A stretch of 64,000 bases of DNA, taken from contig VXAZ01007995.1 of the NCBI GenBank assembly GCA_013399875.1, forward strand, positions 997,556 through 1,061,555, given 5' to 3'. Under the pieces are notes generated by a model. The model worked only from the letters and a program-made list of their open reading frames with translations, made no database searches and was not told the origin of the DNA. The translations under genes and the position numbers were made by a program. This document shows, piece after piece, positions 35,201 to 47,345 of this stretch. The DNA comes from Gymnorhina tibicen. Its lineage: Eukaryota; Chordata; Aves; Passeriformes; Artamidae. Numbering within the stretch: the stretch's first letter is position 1; each line of letters starts with the position of its first letter.

Positions 35201-38200
35201 CTGCTTTTTGTCAGGCTGCACCAGCATTTAGACTTTGGATTTGGTTGCTGATTGTTTGTGCTTTCAACTGGAGTAGCTTTTAATGGAGAGAATTCCTGGA
35301 TGATTTTTTTTCTGCATGCCTCTGCTTTTTTAAAAATCACTGCCTTGTTGAACATTCCTTTTATTCCATCTGTAGTGGAGAGTTGATGCTTCCATAGGTC
35401 AACTACCTGCTGACCTGGCCTGGCTCATAAACCTCTAGAAGTTAAAATTTGCTGTCTGGAATGCTCCACCCTCAAAAGGGATACCAGAAGGCTGAGACAG
35501 TGCTAACTAAGGTTGTTGATGCTTGAGATGCTGTCCTCAACTCTGGAATAGATTTTATGCATTTATTATGCAATTCTTTTTTTGTTTTGCTAGAATGAGC
35601 CTCTGACCCAGGCCCCAGTTGCCAAGAAGCCAACTCAGGTTGTTAAGCCAACAGTTCCAGTTCCATCTGCAGCAGCTCAAGAGAGCTCTCCTGAGCACCT
35701 GAAACGAGCTGCATCACCCTCCACCCTGGACAAGACAGAGTCAATGGATCATCTCCCTCCAGCTGGTAAGTGAAGGGATCACCATTACCAGTGCTCCACA
35801 TGCAAGTTTTTTGCTCTAGTTTGGTGAAGACTTTATCATTGTAATTTAGGTGTGAGCCTGTGAATGTGTGTCATAGATTTCCTCTGACAGGAGCCTCAGT
35901 ATCTGTGTGCTGGAGGGCAGACCCAGAGCAGCCATGCAGCTTTATTTCACAGAGACAGCATGTATAATTATAAGGCTGATTAGGTTTTTAATTAATTTTG
36001 ATGTAACAAGTGTATCGATGCATAATGTTTAACTCTGCTCACAGCTGAGTTCTCCATATACTCTCATTAAAGGGGATGGGTTGCCAGTGTGAATTATTCA
36101 TTGATCTAATGGAGCTCCCTACATCAGACAGAGCTCTCTGCCTGGTGCTTCACCCAAGGATCTCAGGCTGGCAGTGCAGGCAGGGCTTCATCAATCTCTA
36201 CTCTTCCTCTTGCTAAGGTCAGCGAGCAGTTGTGTGTACACAATTGTTTGTACAGATAGTAAGGGACAGCCAGCACCTCACAGTGTGATTTGGGCACACA
36301 CAGGCAGTGCTCAGGCTCTCGCTGATGCCTTGACTGTAATCCCATCCTCCTTCCCTTCTGCCCTGGGTAGTTTCCTCAGGATGAAGTAGAACTGCCTGGC
36401 TGACTGATGCACTAACCTGGTACAACATAAAGCAGTCTCACTGGTGGGGTTGTTCTTACCCCACCAGGAAAGAAGAGACTCAGGCATTAAGGACAAACTA
36501 AGAGAGCAAGGGATTACAAAGAAGCAGAAGTACTAAGAGAGCAAGGGATTACAAAGAAGCAGAGGTGATATGTCTGAGTGGGCCTGCACATTGGTTCATC
36601 AGGGTTCTTTTCTGACAGATCAGGGGAGAGGAAAGAAATTACTCCAGAGTACGCTCATAATATTTGTTGTTTTTTAGAAGTTAACATGGAGAGCTGAAAG
36701 TTTGGATTCAGCTTCTGCTTTGGACCAATCAGCTGTGCTGGAGTCTCTCTGAGGCTTGCAAATTAGGGGCTGTAATAACTCTTGTGACACTTGTGAAGTG
36801 CTCTGAGGTTTTTTTGATTAAGGATGCTGTTCTACAAGGAAGCTTGTTTCTTTTTTTAATGCTTGAAATTGAAAGTGTCCAAGAAACAGTTGAGTGCAGT
36901 AAGGAACTCACTCACTGTCCCGATTTGACATCTGTACTTTTACTGATCCTTTCCTGGCTATAAACTGAACATGGTAAACCTGTTTCAGGGACATTGGCAG
37001 TGTCAGATGAGTGATTGTTTCTGTACAACTGTTTTTCAGTTAGGGAACAGCTGGAATTTCTGGAGAACAGAAAGAAGCAATACCTGAAGGCAGCCATCAA
37101 AGCAAAGAGAGAAAACAACCTGGAACAGGCAAAGACGTATCTCAGAACAGCAAAGGGCCTTGACCTAAAAATTGAGCAAGCAAAATCTGGCAAAACTGTT
37201 GATATTTCCAAGGTTAGTAGGACTGTTAATACTCTGCTTTGTTTCATATTCTTGGACATCTAAGCACTTACTTTTCCCTCTAAGGGCTCTGAAATGTGGT
37301 TCTTGTGTTGCAGCTGCCATCACCTCCTACAGATGATGAAGGTGATTTTATCTTTGTACACCATGAAGATGTCAGACTGTCTCAGAAAGCAGATGAAGTT
37401 TATGCACAGCTTGTAAAATTGCTCAAGGACCAACATGAGGTGACCGTTTTATATATTTCAGAAGTATTTTGGGGTTTCTTTTGTACATTTCTCTAGGGTT
37501 TATTAATACTATAATCCCATCGTTGTTTCAGTGGGTCTTTTGTTTTTATTTTAAAATACTTTGATTTTGCATGTCCTAAAATGGAGAATTTTCAGAGTTG
37601 GATTCTATGGCTAGTTGAAGCCAGAGGGTGTGCTTGAAGGCTTGGGACTATCAAATTATCACTGTTAAATATGAGCACTCAAGTTTGAAAATAGTACCTG
37701 AATACTAAGACTAGGCCTTAGCTGAACCTCATATCTACAGATCAGGTGATTAAAAAGTAATAGGGAGAACAGCTAAAACAAATGCTGTGCTTTGGACTTG
37801 AGGAATGAGGTGGTGAATGTTCTTGAGTGAATTGGGAAAATGCTTGGTTTTTCTTAAATTGGGTAATCGTCAGCCTCAGAACTGTGCCAGTCATGAATCT
37901 GTGTGTGAGGATCACTGAGTGCATCTGTGTTTGGTTTTGTTTGTGTTGACAGAGGTGTTTGCAGTATTCCAAGCAATTCATGCATCTGGGAAATGTAACA
38001 GAAACAACTCGGTAAGACCGTGTCTGCTTTCAGTCATCCCCAAAGGGGTTATTTCAGGCTTGAGTCTGCCTGACTCCCTTAGGATGTTGGGGTTTGGGTT
38101 GATAAGTTTGTCCTTGTGTGAAAGGGTTGATAGCTGTGATTCTTGCATCTCCACATTGCTCTGAGCTCTGGCTGAGGGTTACTCTGTGCTCTGTTTGAGT

Positions 38201-41200
38201 TCCAGCATGTGTGTGGGTTTTTTACTGGGTTTTTTTTTGCCTTTTTCTGTAGGTTTGAGAAACTGGCACAAGGTTGTAAAAAGGACATGGAGATCCTGCA
38301 GCTTGCACGAGCACAAGGAATGGATCCTCCAAGCCATCACTTTGAGGAAAGAACCTTTAAAATGATAAGGTGTGCAAAAACAAAAGGATTTGTCAGGCAG
38401 ACTGGAATGACTTTTGCCCTTGTTTAGGGAATCATGGACTTCAGCAAACTTGGGTGGCACCCAGGATTAGGCTCAGCATTCCTGAAAGGATGCTCTCTAC
38501 AACTTAAATACAACTAAGTTCTCTATTTTCTCTTGCTGATTCTTTTGTTTTCAAAATGCCTGCAGCTTCTTGCCCTCTTATATTCTGTTTCTTCAGCCAT
38601 TCCTCCTTCCTCTGTGTTTCTCCCTCAATCCTGTTGCCTCCTGGGCTTTGTTCCTGGCCTCGGGGATATTTTTAGCTCTGTTTGTGCTCTTCCCTTGCTG
38701 TGTTGTATTTTGTGGAGATGGTCTCTGTAGGAGTGCACTGTTGAAAAAGCTCTGACAAATACCCGTGGCATCCTGGTCTGGCAGTGGATCAGCTGATGGT
38801 GGGATGAATGTGCATTTTTGTCTTTTCTCTTTTCACAGGATATTTTCTGATCTCAACAGCACAGAAATGCACCTTCTTATTGTCAGGGGGATAAACCTAC
38901 CAGCCCCACCAGGTGTGTACTCCAAAGGGCATGTGGGATTTTTTTCTCTGAGTAGGTAAGGAAAGTCATGGGGAATGAGATTTCTCTATCTTGAAGACCA
39001 CTTTAGGAGCCAGCACTCATTAAAACAAAATAACCAGGTTTTGGGCTCAAGCCCCCCCAAAACCTTTAAACAGTATTTTAAAAAAAAGGCGGACAGGTGA
39101 ATATAGAGAATCTGGGTTTCCATCTGGAGAGAGAGAAGAAATTTAAATTGTCCTGGGTTGGCTCATAACTGGGTCATAGTTAAGGTTTCATTTTTACCTG
39201 CTATTTTGTTACGAGTGCCTGCCTTAAGTTTGCACCACTTTGGTGTATTTTGACCCTTCAGTAGACAGGCTTCGCTGCTGCCAGTGTTACTGCTTTTAGC
39301 CCCTTGTTCCTGGGATCTTGTAAACCTTCTGTGCTAGATTGTCTTAGGACTAACAAAAAAAAAAGCAGGTGTTTTCCTTTGGATGCCAACTTTCCCTGGA
39401 TTTTGGTTTGATGGATGGGTTTTTCAGTTGTCAAGAGACAGGTCGTGAGTCCTACTGAAAAACATTTGGGTGCTCTTGGGAACCCTGCTCAACATGACAG
39501 ATGCAGTGACAATGTCTGTACTGGCTGTTTGGACTGGCTGGTTGTTGTCTCACCCAGGTGTGTCACCAAGAGACTTGGATGCGTTTGTGAAGTTTGAATT
39601 TCAGTACCCAAGTGCGGTGAGTGTGTGTCGTGGCTCTTCTACCCCTCAGTCTGTCCCCCCGCCACTGCATGAACTTGTGAGGGCTCCGAGGAGAGGGAGA
39701 ACACTTCTAAACATCCTGCCTGGATCTGCTTTCAAAGCAGATTTATTTTTGTGAGAAACAGAACTGCTGAATGTGTTGGCTGCGGGTTTGAGCTTTGCAC
39801 CTTTCTCAATGCTCTCCACACCTTGCCCTTGGCAGGGTGGTGTCTGCAGGTTCTGTGTCAGCAGCACTCTCAGTGCTAAGCCGTGCCCACCTCTTGCCCT
39901 CGAAGACACAATCAGGCTCTTTCCAATGTTGGCAAAATGTGTCAAAGTTTATTTCTTTCAGAGATGCAAACACACCAAACACAAGGGCACACAAAGTTGT
40001 TGCCAAGGGCCACCCTAGATGTGATCTCCCTAAATCCTCTTCTGTTAAAAAACCAAGCTTTTAAAGGCATTACTTTTGAGCCTCTGTTGTAATTACAAAA
40101 ATGGATTGAAAGGATTAATCTTTGTCATCAAATAAATGCTCCTGATGATTTAATTAGCAAATATAAATGTACCTGGAGAAAGGACTTGGGCCATGCAAGT
40201 TTCTCAGCCTTACTAATTGAGACTTGCGTGTATGTGCATGTATGTATGTATGTGTATGTGTATAAAAATATGTTCACACATATATATTGCTTCTTTCCTT
40301 GGAATTCCCCAATGTCATCATGTTACCCTCAACTTTAAAAGCAGTCTCTGGTCTGAAAAATACTCAAACCTTAGAGCTAGAAGGGCTTCTGAGGAGGGGC
40401 TGACTGCTCTCTTACTGTCAGTAGACGTGCTGGGGCTTTGCTGCTCTCTGTGTAGGGCAAAACCAGACCTTGCTCTTGCAGGACTAATGCTTAGCCCTGG
40501 GAGAATGCAGAGTCTAGATTTCTACCTCCCAATAAATTTTGTGGTAATTCCACTAAAATTAATTCAATTACCTGTGGGAAATCGGTGATGGTCAGACCAG
40601 GTTTGTGTTTAGGTTTGAGTGACACAAGGCCTTAATGAAGGAGTAATTCAATTAAGGTGGCTGAAACCAGAACTGGTCTGCATTAATAATTTTCTGGGGA
40701 ATGAGTAAGAATCAGCATAGTTCCTTTTAATCTATTTTCCTTTGTTTAAAGAGAAAAACAGATCTCTACTGCTTAGACAACAGTCAAATACACCACCTTT
40801 CTCCTTCATAGCTGAAATCAGTTTTGCAAAGTAGCTGCAATAATTAGGTCACATTGTCCTTGTTCATTCCCCAGAGATTTAGTTTGTACTCCACTTCAGG
40901 TTAAAAGTTAATTCATTTTGGTGGCAGATTGATTGTCAGGGAAAATAATAGTAGGGCAATTCCCTGAATGATTTGTGATGAATTCCTTGTGTAGCTTATT
41001 ATTCCAGCTAATGCAGGAGGAACAGAATTACTGTGTCGTGGAAGGTGCAGTTTGTCATGGAGTTTAACAGCCCCAGTCAGTAACTTTATGATGATTGGAT
41101 TGAATTGACTGTGACCATGTAGCTTATCTGTGGCTCTCATATTTAATGTAATGTTTTGGCTTACTCTTTATCCAGTATTATCCTTGTTACCACAGTGAAA

Positions 41201-44200
41201 TCCAAGTATTTTAGTCTTGAATGTACCATGACTCTTCTTATGATTTAGATAACCCCTAAAGCCTCACGTTTCTTGTATAGGCATAAAATAGAGCTGGCAA
41301 TAAAAATGGTCACTACTCTGTGTTTTGAAACAATATCTGACAGTTTTATGTAATGTCTGTCTCTTTTTTTGATAGGAACAACCTCAAAAGAGTAAAACAC
41401 CTGTAATTAACAATAACAATTGTCCAGGTGAGTCCTTTTTTTCTGGAACAGCAGGAAAAACGTTGCACCTTAGGATTCCCTGGAGAGTACAGGCTGGTGT
41501 CAGACTGTGAACCAGACCAGAGGGCCTCCCACCACCTTTTCTCTTCTTTCTTATGAAAGAGTTTGTTGTGGGGTGAAGTCCAGCTGCATTGGCAATTTTT
41601 CCCCCTCATGCCAATATTGGTGGTAGCTATTATGTCATGAATTAAACCAGTATTAATTACATTATCCAAAATACCCCTTCCCGGTCATTCCAGCCTTGCT
41701 CTGCTTGTTCTTTAATATTTTGTATCTTTTTTCTTAGCCACAAACCCTGATTACTTGCTGAAAGACCTAAACTGTCTAGTTTTAGCTCTGCAATACCGTG
41801 TTGTCACCTCACAATGACTTGATTTTCCTGCAGTTTGGTTTCTGTGCCTGTAAGGTGAGGGTGACATGAACTGTGGCACAGGGACTCACCCTGGGAATGA
41901 CTGAAAGACCCTCCTGAGGAGGAGTTCCTGTATCTGTGAAGTGTCTCACAAATGGGCCAAACTGAGATAAAAGAGGTCTGAGTAGGTGCATGGAATAGAG
42001 CACTGCACATCATTTGACTCACAGCTTGCTTTCCTTTTCCTTTATTTCACTTGCAGAGTACAACCAGCTGTTCAAGCTGAACATCAACCGCAACCACCGA
42101 GGCTTCCGACGCGCGATTCGATCCAAAGGAATTAAATTTGAAGTGTTTCACAAAGGGTGAGTCCACAGTCTGCTTCTCTGCTAACAGCTGAGAAGAGTGT
42201 TGGAGCTGATGTTTGTGAAGCACAATCTCTTAGCCAGCACTAAAGAGTTGTCTGGCTCCCATGGCTGAGAGCTTTCAAAATGTGCCCAAGCTCTGTAGCT
42301 TCCCCTGTGGGGGTGAAGAAAGGCACAAGTTCAGTGAAGCTGATTCAGGTCAGTTGAGGATTAGTGTGTTAAAAGGAAGCAATGATTTACTTCAAATTGT
42401 TTGGTTCTTACCCAGTTTGGTTTCAGTCATCAGGACTAGAAATTTAAATATTCTGTGGATAACTTTGTAGAACAATGAAGTGAAGTGGAAGCAAAGTATG
42501 AACAGCAGTAAAGCAGGTGACAGATGATGGCAGAAGCAGAGGTATGTTTTTGTACTTATATTTATTCTTTGGGTCTTGTAGTATTTCCGGAGCACTGCTG
42601 GCAGCTGCCTTGAGAGAGACAGACTCCCCACATCTCAGAGAGCAGGATCACAAGATGAATGTTAACAATTGATAGTTCAGGGAGATCATCCTCAGTCCAG
42701 GCTCATTAACTGAAGTATTCAGAATAGGAGTGGCCTGTATTCCCTCATCCCTGGGTTGGTTGTGATCCATGACTGTGATGGGATGCCAGATAACATGGTT
42801 TTGTCTCAGTGGCTCTTTGTGCTATTTTTTGTTTCTATTAGTGGGCCATGCTGAAATCATCCATAGGTTTTCTGAGATGGTTTTCAAGTTGCAGATGTTT
42901 CAGTTTGTGAGCTGAATCCCCACTGTTTTAGTCCAGATAATCCATTGGCATCTCTGTTGAAGCAAAAGTTTATATTTTTGCTTTTTTTCTGTCAATCCTG
43001 ACTGCTCCACGGCTCTGTGTTCAAGATCCCCCCTGTTTTGCATAGAGCTGTGAAGTGTTCACATTTGTTTAAAATGGTTTTTTTTAATCACCTTTTCCCA
43101 GCCATCTCCTCAGGAGAAAGGAGAGGATGAAGTGATCCAGGCTCTTTTCTAAAGACTGACTGCTCCCTGTCTTTTCTAAGACTACAGATGAATAATATTT
43201 TCAGAAATGCTTTTGTGGATGTTGTAGCTTTGGGGTCTCTGATAGCTCTTTGACCATCTCCCAAGAATTATTTTTGCTCAGTGAGCAAAGGAGACTTGTT
43301 TCAGGTCATATATATTAAACTTCAGTTTAACACCACTTTCAAGTAAAAACCCAGCAATGTATTTTTCCAAAGGAAAAGTCTCTTCTTGAGTTTCTCCTAA
43401 AAGCTTCTGAAAATGAAAGGGGATTTCCCCAGAGCTGTTTCTGAAGCCATAGCCTAGAGCAAGTTCTCAGTCTTCACAGCAATCCCCTGGAACTGAGCAG
43501 GGATGAACCAGTCTTTATTGTTTCTTGAAGCTATAAAATGGAAAAATGCTTTAAAAAATTCAGCAAGAATTGCTGATCCTCTGAAGTTTATGAGCAAAGT
43601 GCCCCCCACACTGCAGTACAATTACATAATCCTTCATCCAACATGTGAGCTAATAAATTCTGAACTTTCCTGAATGATTCTGTGGGTCTGCTGTGGCCTC
43701 ATCGATGGAGAGTCTCAATCTCTTGTTGCCACCAATGATGTGATCATGAGGCTCCATTAACAATCTTAGGAGTTTCCATTGCATGTGTCGAGTCTTGCTT
43801 GGTAATACCTTAATATCTCTTAATGATAATAGGAAGAAAGGTGGAGGGTTTGGGGTTGTGGGGGATGGGGTTTTGTAGGTTTGTCGGTTTGGTTGCTTGT
43901 TTTTTTCTGAAATAGTGGGTAAAAAAGGAAGCTTCTGAAATCTTGGGAAATTTCCAAGAAAACACAGCAGGTGTGGCCAAGTTATTTCTTTCTTATCTCC
44001 AGACTCTGTAGAGTTTAGTTGTTTATCAGCCCTTTTGGAGACTGGTTCAGGGAGATGCTTGGATGCAGGCAAAGAGATCCTGTGGTTTGAGCTGAACAGT
44101 TCTGTGGAATTAGGGTGTTTTAGTCTTGGCTGTTGCCTTTTGGGGGAGTTTGTCTGGATAAGGGTTGTAACACCTGTCTCTGTTCAGGTCAAGATTGGCT

Positions 44201-45426
44201 TATGGCTGATTAAACTGTTCAACAGAAGTGACTACAGCAAGGAGAAATTGCTTGTTTTCCTCACAGGATAAAAATGCTTCTGTGTTTAATTCCAGCAGAC
44301 TGGAAATTCTAAAATTACAGTTTTTGACTGTTAAAACTACCAGTATGTAGGTGAATCAAAACAATAGCTGAAATGTTCTTATTTACTGAAATTGTTTTGA
44401 TTTATCAAGAGGAAACGGAATGATTCATGTGACTTTTTCCTAAAAGTAGTTTGCCAAAAGCAGCAGGTGCCTGTGAAACGTTTGTTTTGCTGGGAGATGC
44501 AACTTCCTTGGGAATTCCTTCAGCCTGTTCCATTCATCAGCCCCAAGCAGAGGATGGCCCTGTCCTGGTCACTGGGCCCTCCTTCCCTGTCACCCTGGGC
44601 AGGGACAGAAGCTGCTGCCACTCCAAGTGCTGATTTAGTTGATTTTCTTCACTGCTGTCCTCATCTTTACCTTGGTTGCAAAAGAATAATTAACAAATGA
44701 GTACTTTCTTATCTTGTTCCTTGTGCGGTTTTTAAGGGTTTGCGTCTGGCACTGTGGTGTGTGGGGTTCCAGGAGCATGTCCTGACCAGCCCTCTCTGGA
44801 TGTGGGGATGGAGCAAATAGTGATGACCTCTGGGCTTGTTTTCTCTTTAATGTTCTGACAATCCTTACCCCTTCACTTCTTTGGCACAGGTCCTTTTTCA
44901 GAAGTGACAAGCACGTGGGGACAGCACACTTGAAACTGGAGAAGCTGGAATCAGAATGTGAAGTTAGAGAGATCATCGAGGTATGTTTTCGGGATGAGGT
45001 GTGTTCTTCTTCTTAGCATTTAAACCTAAAGGGGAAATGAGTATTTGGATCACATTAATGTGTGAGTACAGTGGAGTTTTGTATTAGGTGAGTTTGATAA
45101 CCTGCCTGGGCGGAGGGGGACCTGCTCTGCTGAGTTCCAGTCCGAGGAGGTGCTTGGCTGTGACACTCCCAGCACTGCAGTCACCTGCAGGGGTCTCTGT
45201 CACCCTCGGGCCATGCGCAAATACAGTCACGGTTGCCTGAGGCTCTATAGTTTAACATTATAATCCCTGTTTTTCCTAGCTGCTCTTCTTTTTGTGGTTA
45301 TTTCAGATTTTTGATGGCAGAAAGCCCACTGGAGGGAAACTGGAGGTAAAAGTGAGACTCAGGGAGCCCCTCAGTGGTCAAGATCTTCAAACAGTTACAG
45401 AAAATTGGCTGGTCCTTGAACGTTAG
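19426..45426 (+). CDS. CC2D1B: CC2D1B (Freud-2/Lgd family), coiled-coil and C2 domain protein (complete coding region)
   Basis: Orthologue of human CC2D1B and fly Lgd. It binds ESCRT-III CHMP4 proteins through DM14 domains, acting in endosomal and nuclear-envelope membrane remodelling; Freud-2 is also reported as a repressor of HTR1A. Coding exons: 19426-19491, 22424-22565, 25292-25407, 26175-26294, 27389-27526, 29491-29752, 30236-30360, 30495-30570, 31709-31819, 32140-32270, 32532-32604, 34696-34808, 35594-35765, 37040-37212, 37314-37439, 37953-38011, 38253-38369, 38839-38912, 39558-39616, 41376-41427, 42057-42156, 44890-44980, 45307-45426. Total 2616 nt, 871 residues plus TAG; human has about 858. 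Every junction keeps frame. The start, MLGRRPKKSPQAKGQGAAVA, matches the human N terminus. It lies downstream of ORC1 and converges with ZFYVE9. Exon 6 uses an unusual GAG acceptor. Confidence 0.97.
19459..19542 (+). repeat. 42-bp tandem duplication across the end of the first CC2D1B coding exon
   Basis: Copy 1 (19459-19500) holds the last 33 coding bases of the exon and its GT donor. Copy 2 (19501-19542) lies in the intron. The first 16 bases, GCAAAGGGCCAGGGAG, are identical, and most of the following 18 bases also match. In copy 2 the donor CAG|GTAAGA has become CAG|GCAGGG. The period of 42 is a multiple of three. Confidence 0.9.
27389..29752 (+). other. CC2D1B: CC2D1B exons 6-7: first DM14 domain and linker
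   Basis: Exons 27389-27526 and 29491-29752. The DM14 unit, about residues 157-220, runs ELQQTLEGRIADYRTAVSNA, then KIRRYERGLK and TLETMLAAVKKGKKINEEEM, ending PPPVA. A serine/glutamate-rich linker of about 60 residues follows. The intron between them (27527-29490) shows nothing further. Confidence 0.9.
30236..31819 (+). other. CC2D1B: CC2D1B exons 8-10: second DM14 domain and linker
   Basis: Exons 30236-30360, 30495-30570 and 31709-31819. The DM14 unit, about residues 287-345, has RQKEYKLAALKAKQQGDLEK, then AKEYMKTGKKFNVVLEALDS, and ends GQPIDLENMPPSP. Exon 10 encodes a polar linker. These repeats are helical hairpins with the DM14 pattern of basic residues and a PPP/PSP end. Confidence 0.9.
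32140..35765 (+). other. CC2D1B: CC2D1B exons 11-14: third DM14 domain and proline-rich linker
   Basis: Exons 32140-32270, 32532-32604, 34696-34808 and 35594-35765. The third DM14, about residues 391-452, has TVLEALQQRLEKYRAAAAQA, RMHDRIAKQYQDAIRAHKAG and VNFSELPVPPG. It is the closest to human of the four. Exons 13-14 then give an alanine/proline/serine-rich linker with the acidic run ENDEEEE. Confidence 0.9.
36497..36566. repeat. Recent 35-bp tandem duplication in CC2D1B intron 14
   Basis: Two adjacent copies (36497-36531 and 36532-36566) beginning ACTAAGAGAGCAAGGGATTA differ at a single base near the end (AAGT versus AGGT). The near identity suggests a recent event. The copies do not touch exon or splice signals. 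Confidence 0.95.
37040..38369 (+). other. CC2D1B: CC2D1B exons 15-18: fourth DM14 domain and helical connector
   Basis: Exons 37040-37212, 37314-37439, 37953-38011 and 38253-38369. The fourth DM14, about residues 549-610, has REQLEFLENRKKQYLKAAIK, LEQAKTYLRTAKGLDLKIEQ and TVDISKLPSPP. It is followed by DEGDFIFVHHEDVRLSQKAD and a charged helical connector into the C2 domain. Confidence 0.9.
40229..40263. repeat. Impure (TATG)n / (TG)n microsatellite
   Basis: Alternating TGTATG, GCATG and TATGTATG units in CC2D1B intron 20, followed by an AT-rich stretch with ATATATAT. It may vary in length between individuals. Confidence 0.8.
43846..43870 (+). other. Canonical G-quadruplex motif in CC2D1B intron 22
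   Basis: Four G runs, GGG-TTT-GGGG-TTGT-GGGGG-AT-GGGG, with loops of 3, 4 and 2 bases. This fits the standard G3+N1-7 pattern and lies on the coding strand, so the pre-mRNA would carry it too. Confidence 0.8.
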
Positions 45427-47345
45427 TTCTGTCTGAGGTATGAATGCTGTGTCCAGAGGTGGTCTGGGCAGGGCTTGATAGATAAACTCTGGTTGAATAA
45501 TGTCTTTTGTTGGCATTGACCTAATTACACAGCTCTGGCTTCACTAGCCTTCCTCTTTATATTTGTGGTGGGGGGTTGACGTAATTTCATAAATGAGGTT
45601 ACAGAATCTCTTACTACTTTGTATCTCAAAGATGCTGTTTCACAATCACTTGAAATCACCAGGGACAGCTCCTGGTGTCACCTTTACTAAGAATAGTATT
45701 TAGAAAATGTGATAAATAATCCATCTTCCTTTGCTTGATCTTCTGAAGCCTCTGTGCTCCCTCTTCCTTAGCATACGGTTTCACTTTACATTTATAAATG
45801 GCAGTTAAACAAATATTCGTCAGCTTCAGAGTGACATCACTTGTTTGCCACACCTTAGCTTCCAAATGGTGTTAAGATTGTAGAGACTGAGGTCTCATTT
45901 CAGTGCAGGAGTCACCATTTGGGCACCAAAAGGCCTGTTTTAGTGGTTTCCTCCCAGCCAAGGAGGTCAGGAGGTCCTGTGAGCTCCTGAGGCTGAGGGA
46001 CACGTTTGACAGCCATACCTGAAATAACAACTTGGCCTTGTGCCCAAACACTTTCCATCACTGGAGCTTAATAATTTTGCTCCATTGATTTTTCTAGTTG
46101 CCCATCCAGAACCTTCATGTCAGCATTTTACATAAAATGTCACCTTGAACTGTGAACATCTGTTCTGTACTGCAGCAAGGAATTCTGATGGGTTTGTTTG
46201 TGGTGTTTTCTGCAGATCCATGGGAATGTTGGAAGTCGTGGGCTGAGCGAAGGCAGGAAGATGCTGCTAAGCTGCAAGCACCAAAGATGTTAAACGAATG
46301 CACTACTGAACCTAATGTCTATTTTGATAACAGCCATAGTGCTTATTAATAACTCCAAGGCAAATGGGAGGCTCTGGGAATGCGCTGCTGCAGGGCTTGG
46401 GACTGGTCTACCCAAAATAGACAGAATTGCCTTAATGTGGGACTACTAATGTAGCACCAGGACGAATGTTACATTAACTATGCAGAGTGCTGTGGGAAAG
46501 GTTTAGCCCCTTGAAAATTCCCTGAGGCAGTGCCAGAGCTTTTTGGTTAAGTCACAGGTAAGACCTTTACCAGAATTCCTTTCCCCAAGTGTCTGAGCAG
46601 CCAGCGCACCAGTGAACAGTCTGCTACTGCTTTTTCTGTTCTATCCAGGCCTGTTTGGGTTGGGGTCTTTTTTTGTTTCCTAAACCAGAGGAGAGCTCTC
46701 AGGCAGCAGTTGAGGGGTGCCAGTCCCTCCTCTGTGCACGCCCTCGGCACATGAGGTTCTGTGGGCTGTCCCTTTCCGAAGGAAAGGCCCCAGGGCTCCT
46801 TAGCAGGTTGGTGTTTACAAACCTCCATTTTTGTTCTGGCTCCCAGTTGTGTGCCGTGCTTGCTGCACTGCTTGTCCGGCGCAGAAGGGTACTGTGCCTT
46901 CATCCTTTGTTGTGTTGGGGTTTTAATTTAAAAAAGAGAGAAAAAAGTACACTAGACTCTGCTGCTTCCCAAACGTTCCTTGTATTTTTACAAAAATAGG
47001 CTTTTACACTTCTTCCAGGTGATGGGGAAAATAGTCACTCTTTGTCCTTTAAGAAAACTGGATCATGACTTATTTTCAGGAATGCTTTTTGATCAGCAGC
47101 ATACAGAAAAGGGTACTAAATCTGTTTGTGTTTTTAAATCTCTGTGAGCTAACAGAAACCAGGGATCTCCAAGGGGAGGATGTGTCTGTGCCAGGGATGG
47201 GCAGGTTGGGAGACAGAACAGAGTCCAGACAGGTCAGGCAGCGCTGCCTCTGTCTTCCTGAGCAGATGAAGACAATACAGTGTTTAGTTTTTAATTTCAA
47301 TAAATTTAATATACAAAACTACATGTTGAAAATAAAAATATAATA
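45427..47345 (+). terminator. CC2D1B: CC2D1B 3' UTR, probably spliced, with poly(A) signals
   Basis: A donor GAG|GTATGA follows base 45437, only 11 bases after the stop codon. A good acceptor, GTTTTCTGCAG, ends at 46215. The 3' UTR is therefore probably split, with a terminal exon from 46216 to the signals AATAAA at 47299-47304 and 47331-47336. A junction this close to the stop would not be expected to trigger nonsense-mediated decay. An unspliced 3' UTR is the alternative. Confidence 0.6.

Larger units (their letters stand above)
38839..45426 (+). other. CC2D1B: CC2D1B exons 19-24: C2 domain
   Basis: Exons 38839-38912, 39558-39616, 41376-41427, 42057-42156, 44890-44980 and 45307-45426 encode residues 707-871. 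Landmarks are MHLLIVRGINLPAPPG, RDLDAFVKFEFQYPS, FKLNINRNHRGFRR, GIKFEVFHKGSFFRSDKHVG, KLEVKVRLREPLSGQD and the end ENWLVLER. The C2 fold in this family binds phospholipid. The human loop sequence TPDDLDAF reads SPRDLDAF here, one acidic residue fewer near the expected calcium-loop end. Confidence 0.92.
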
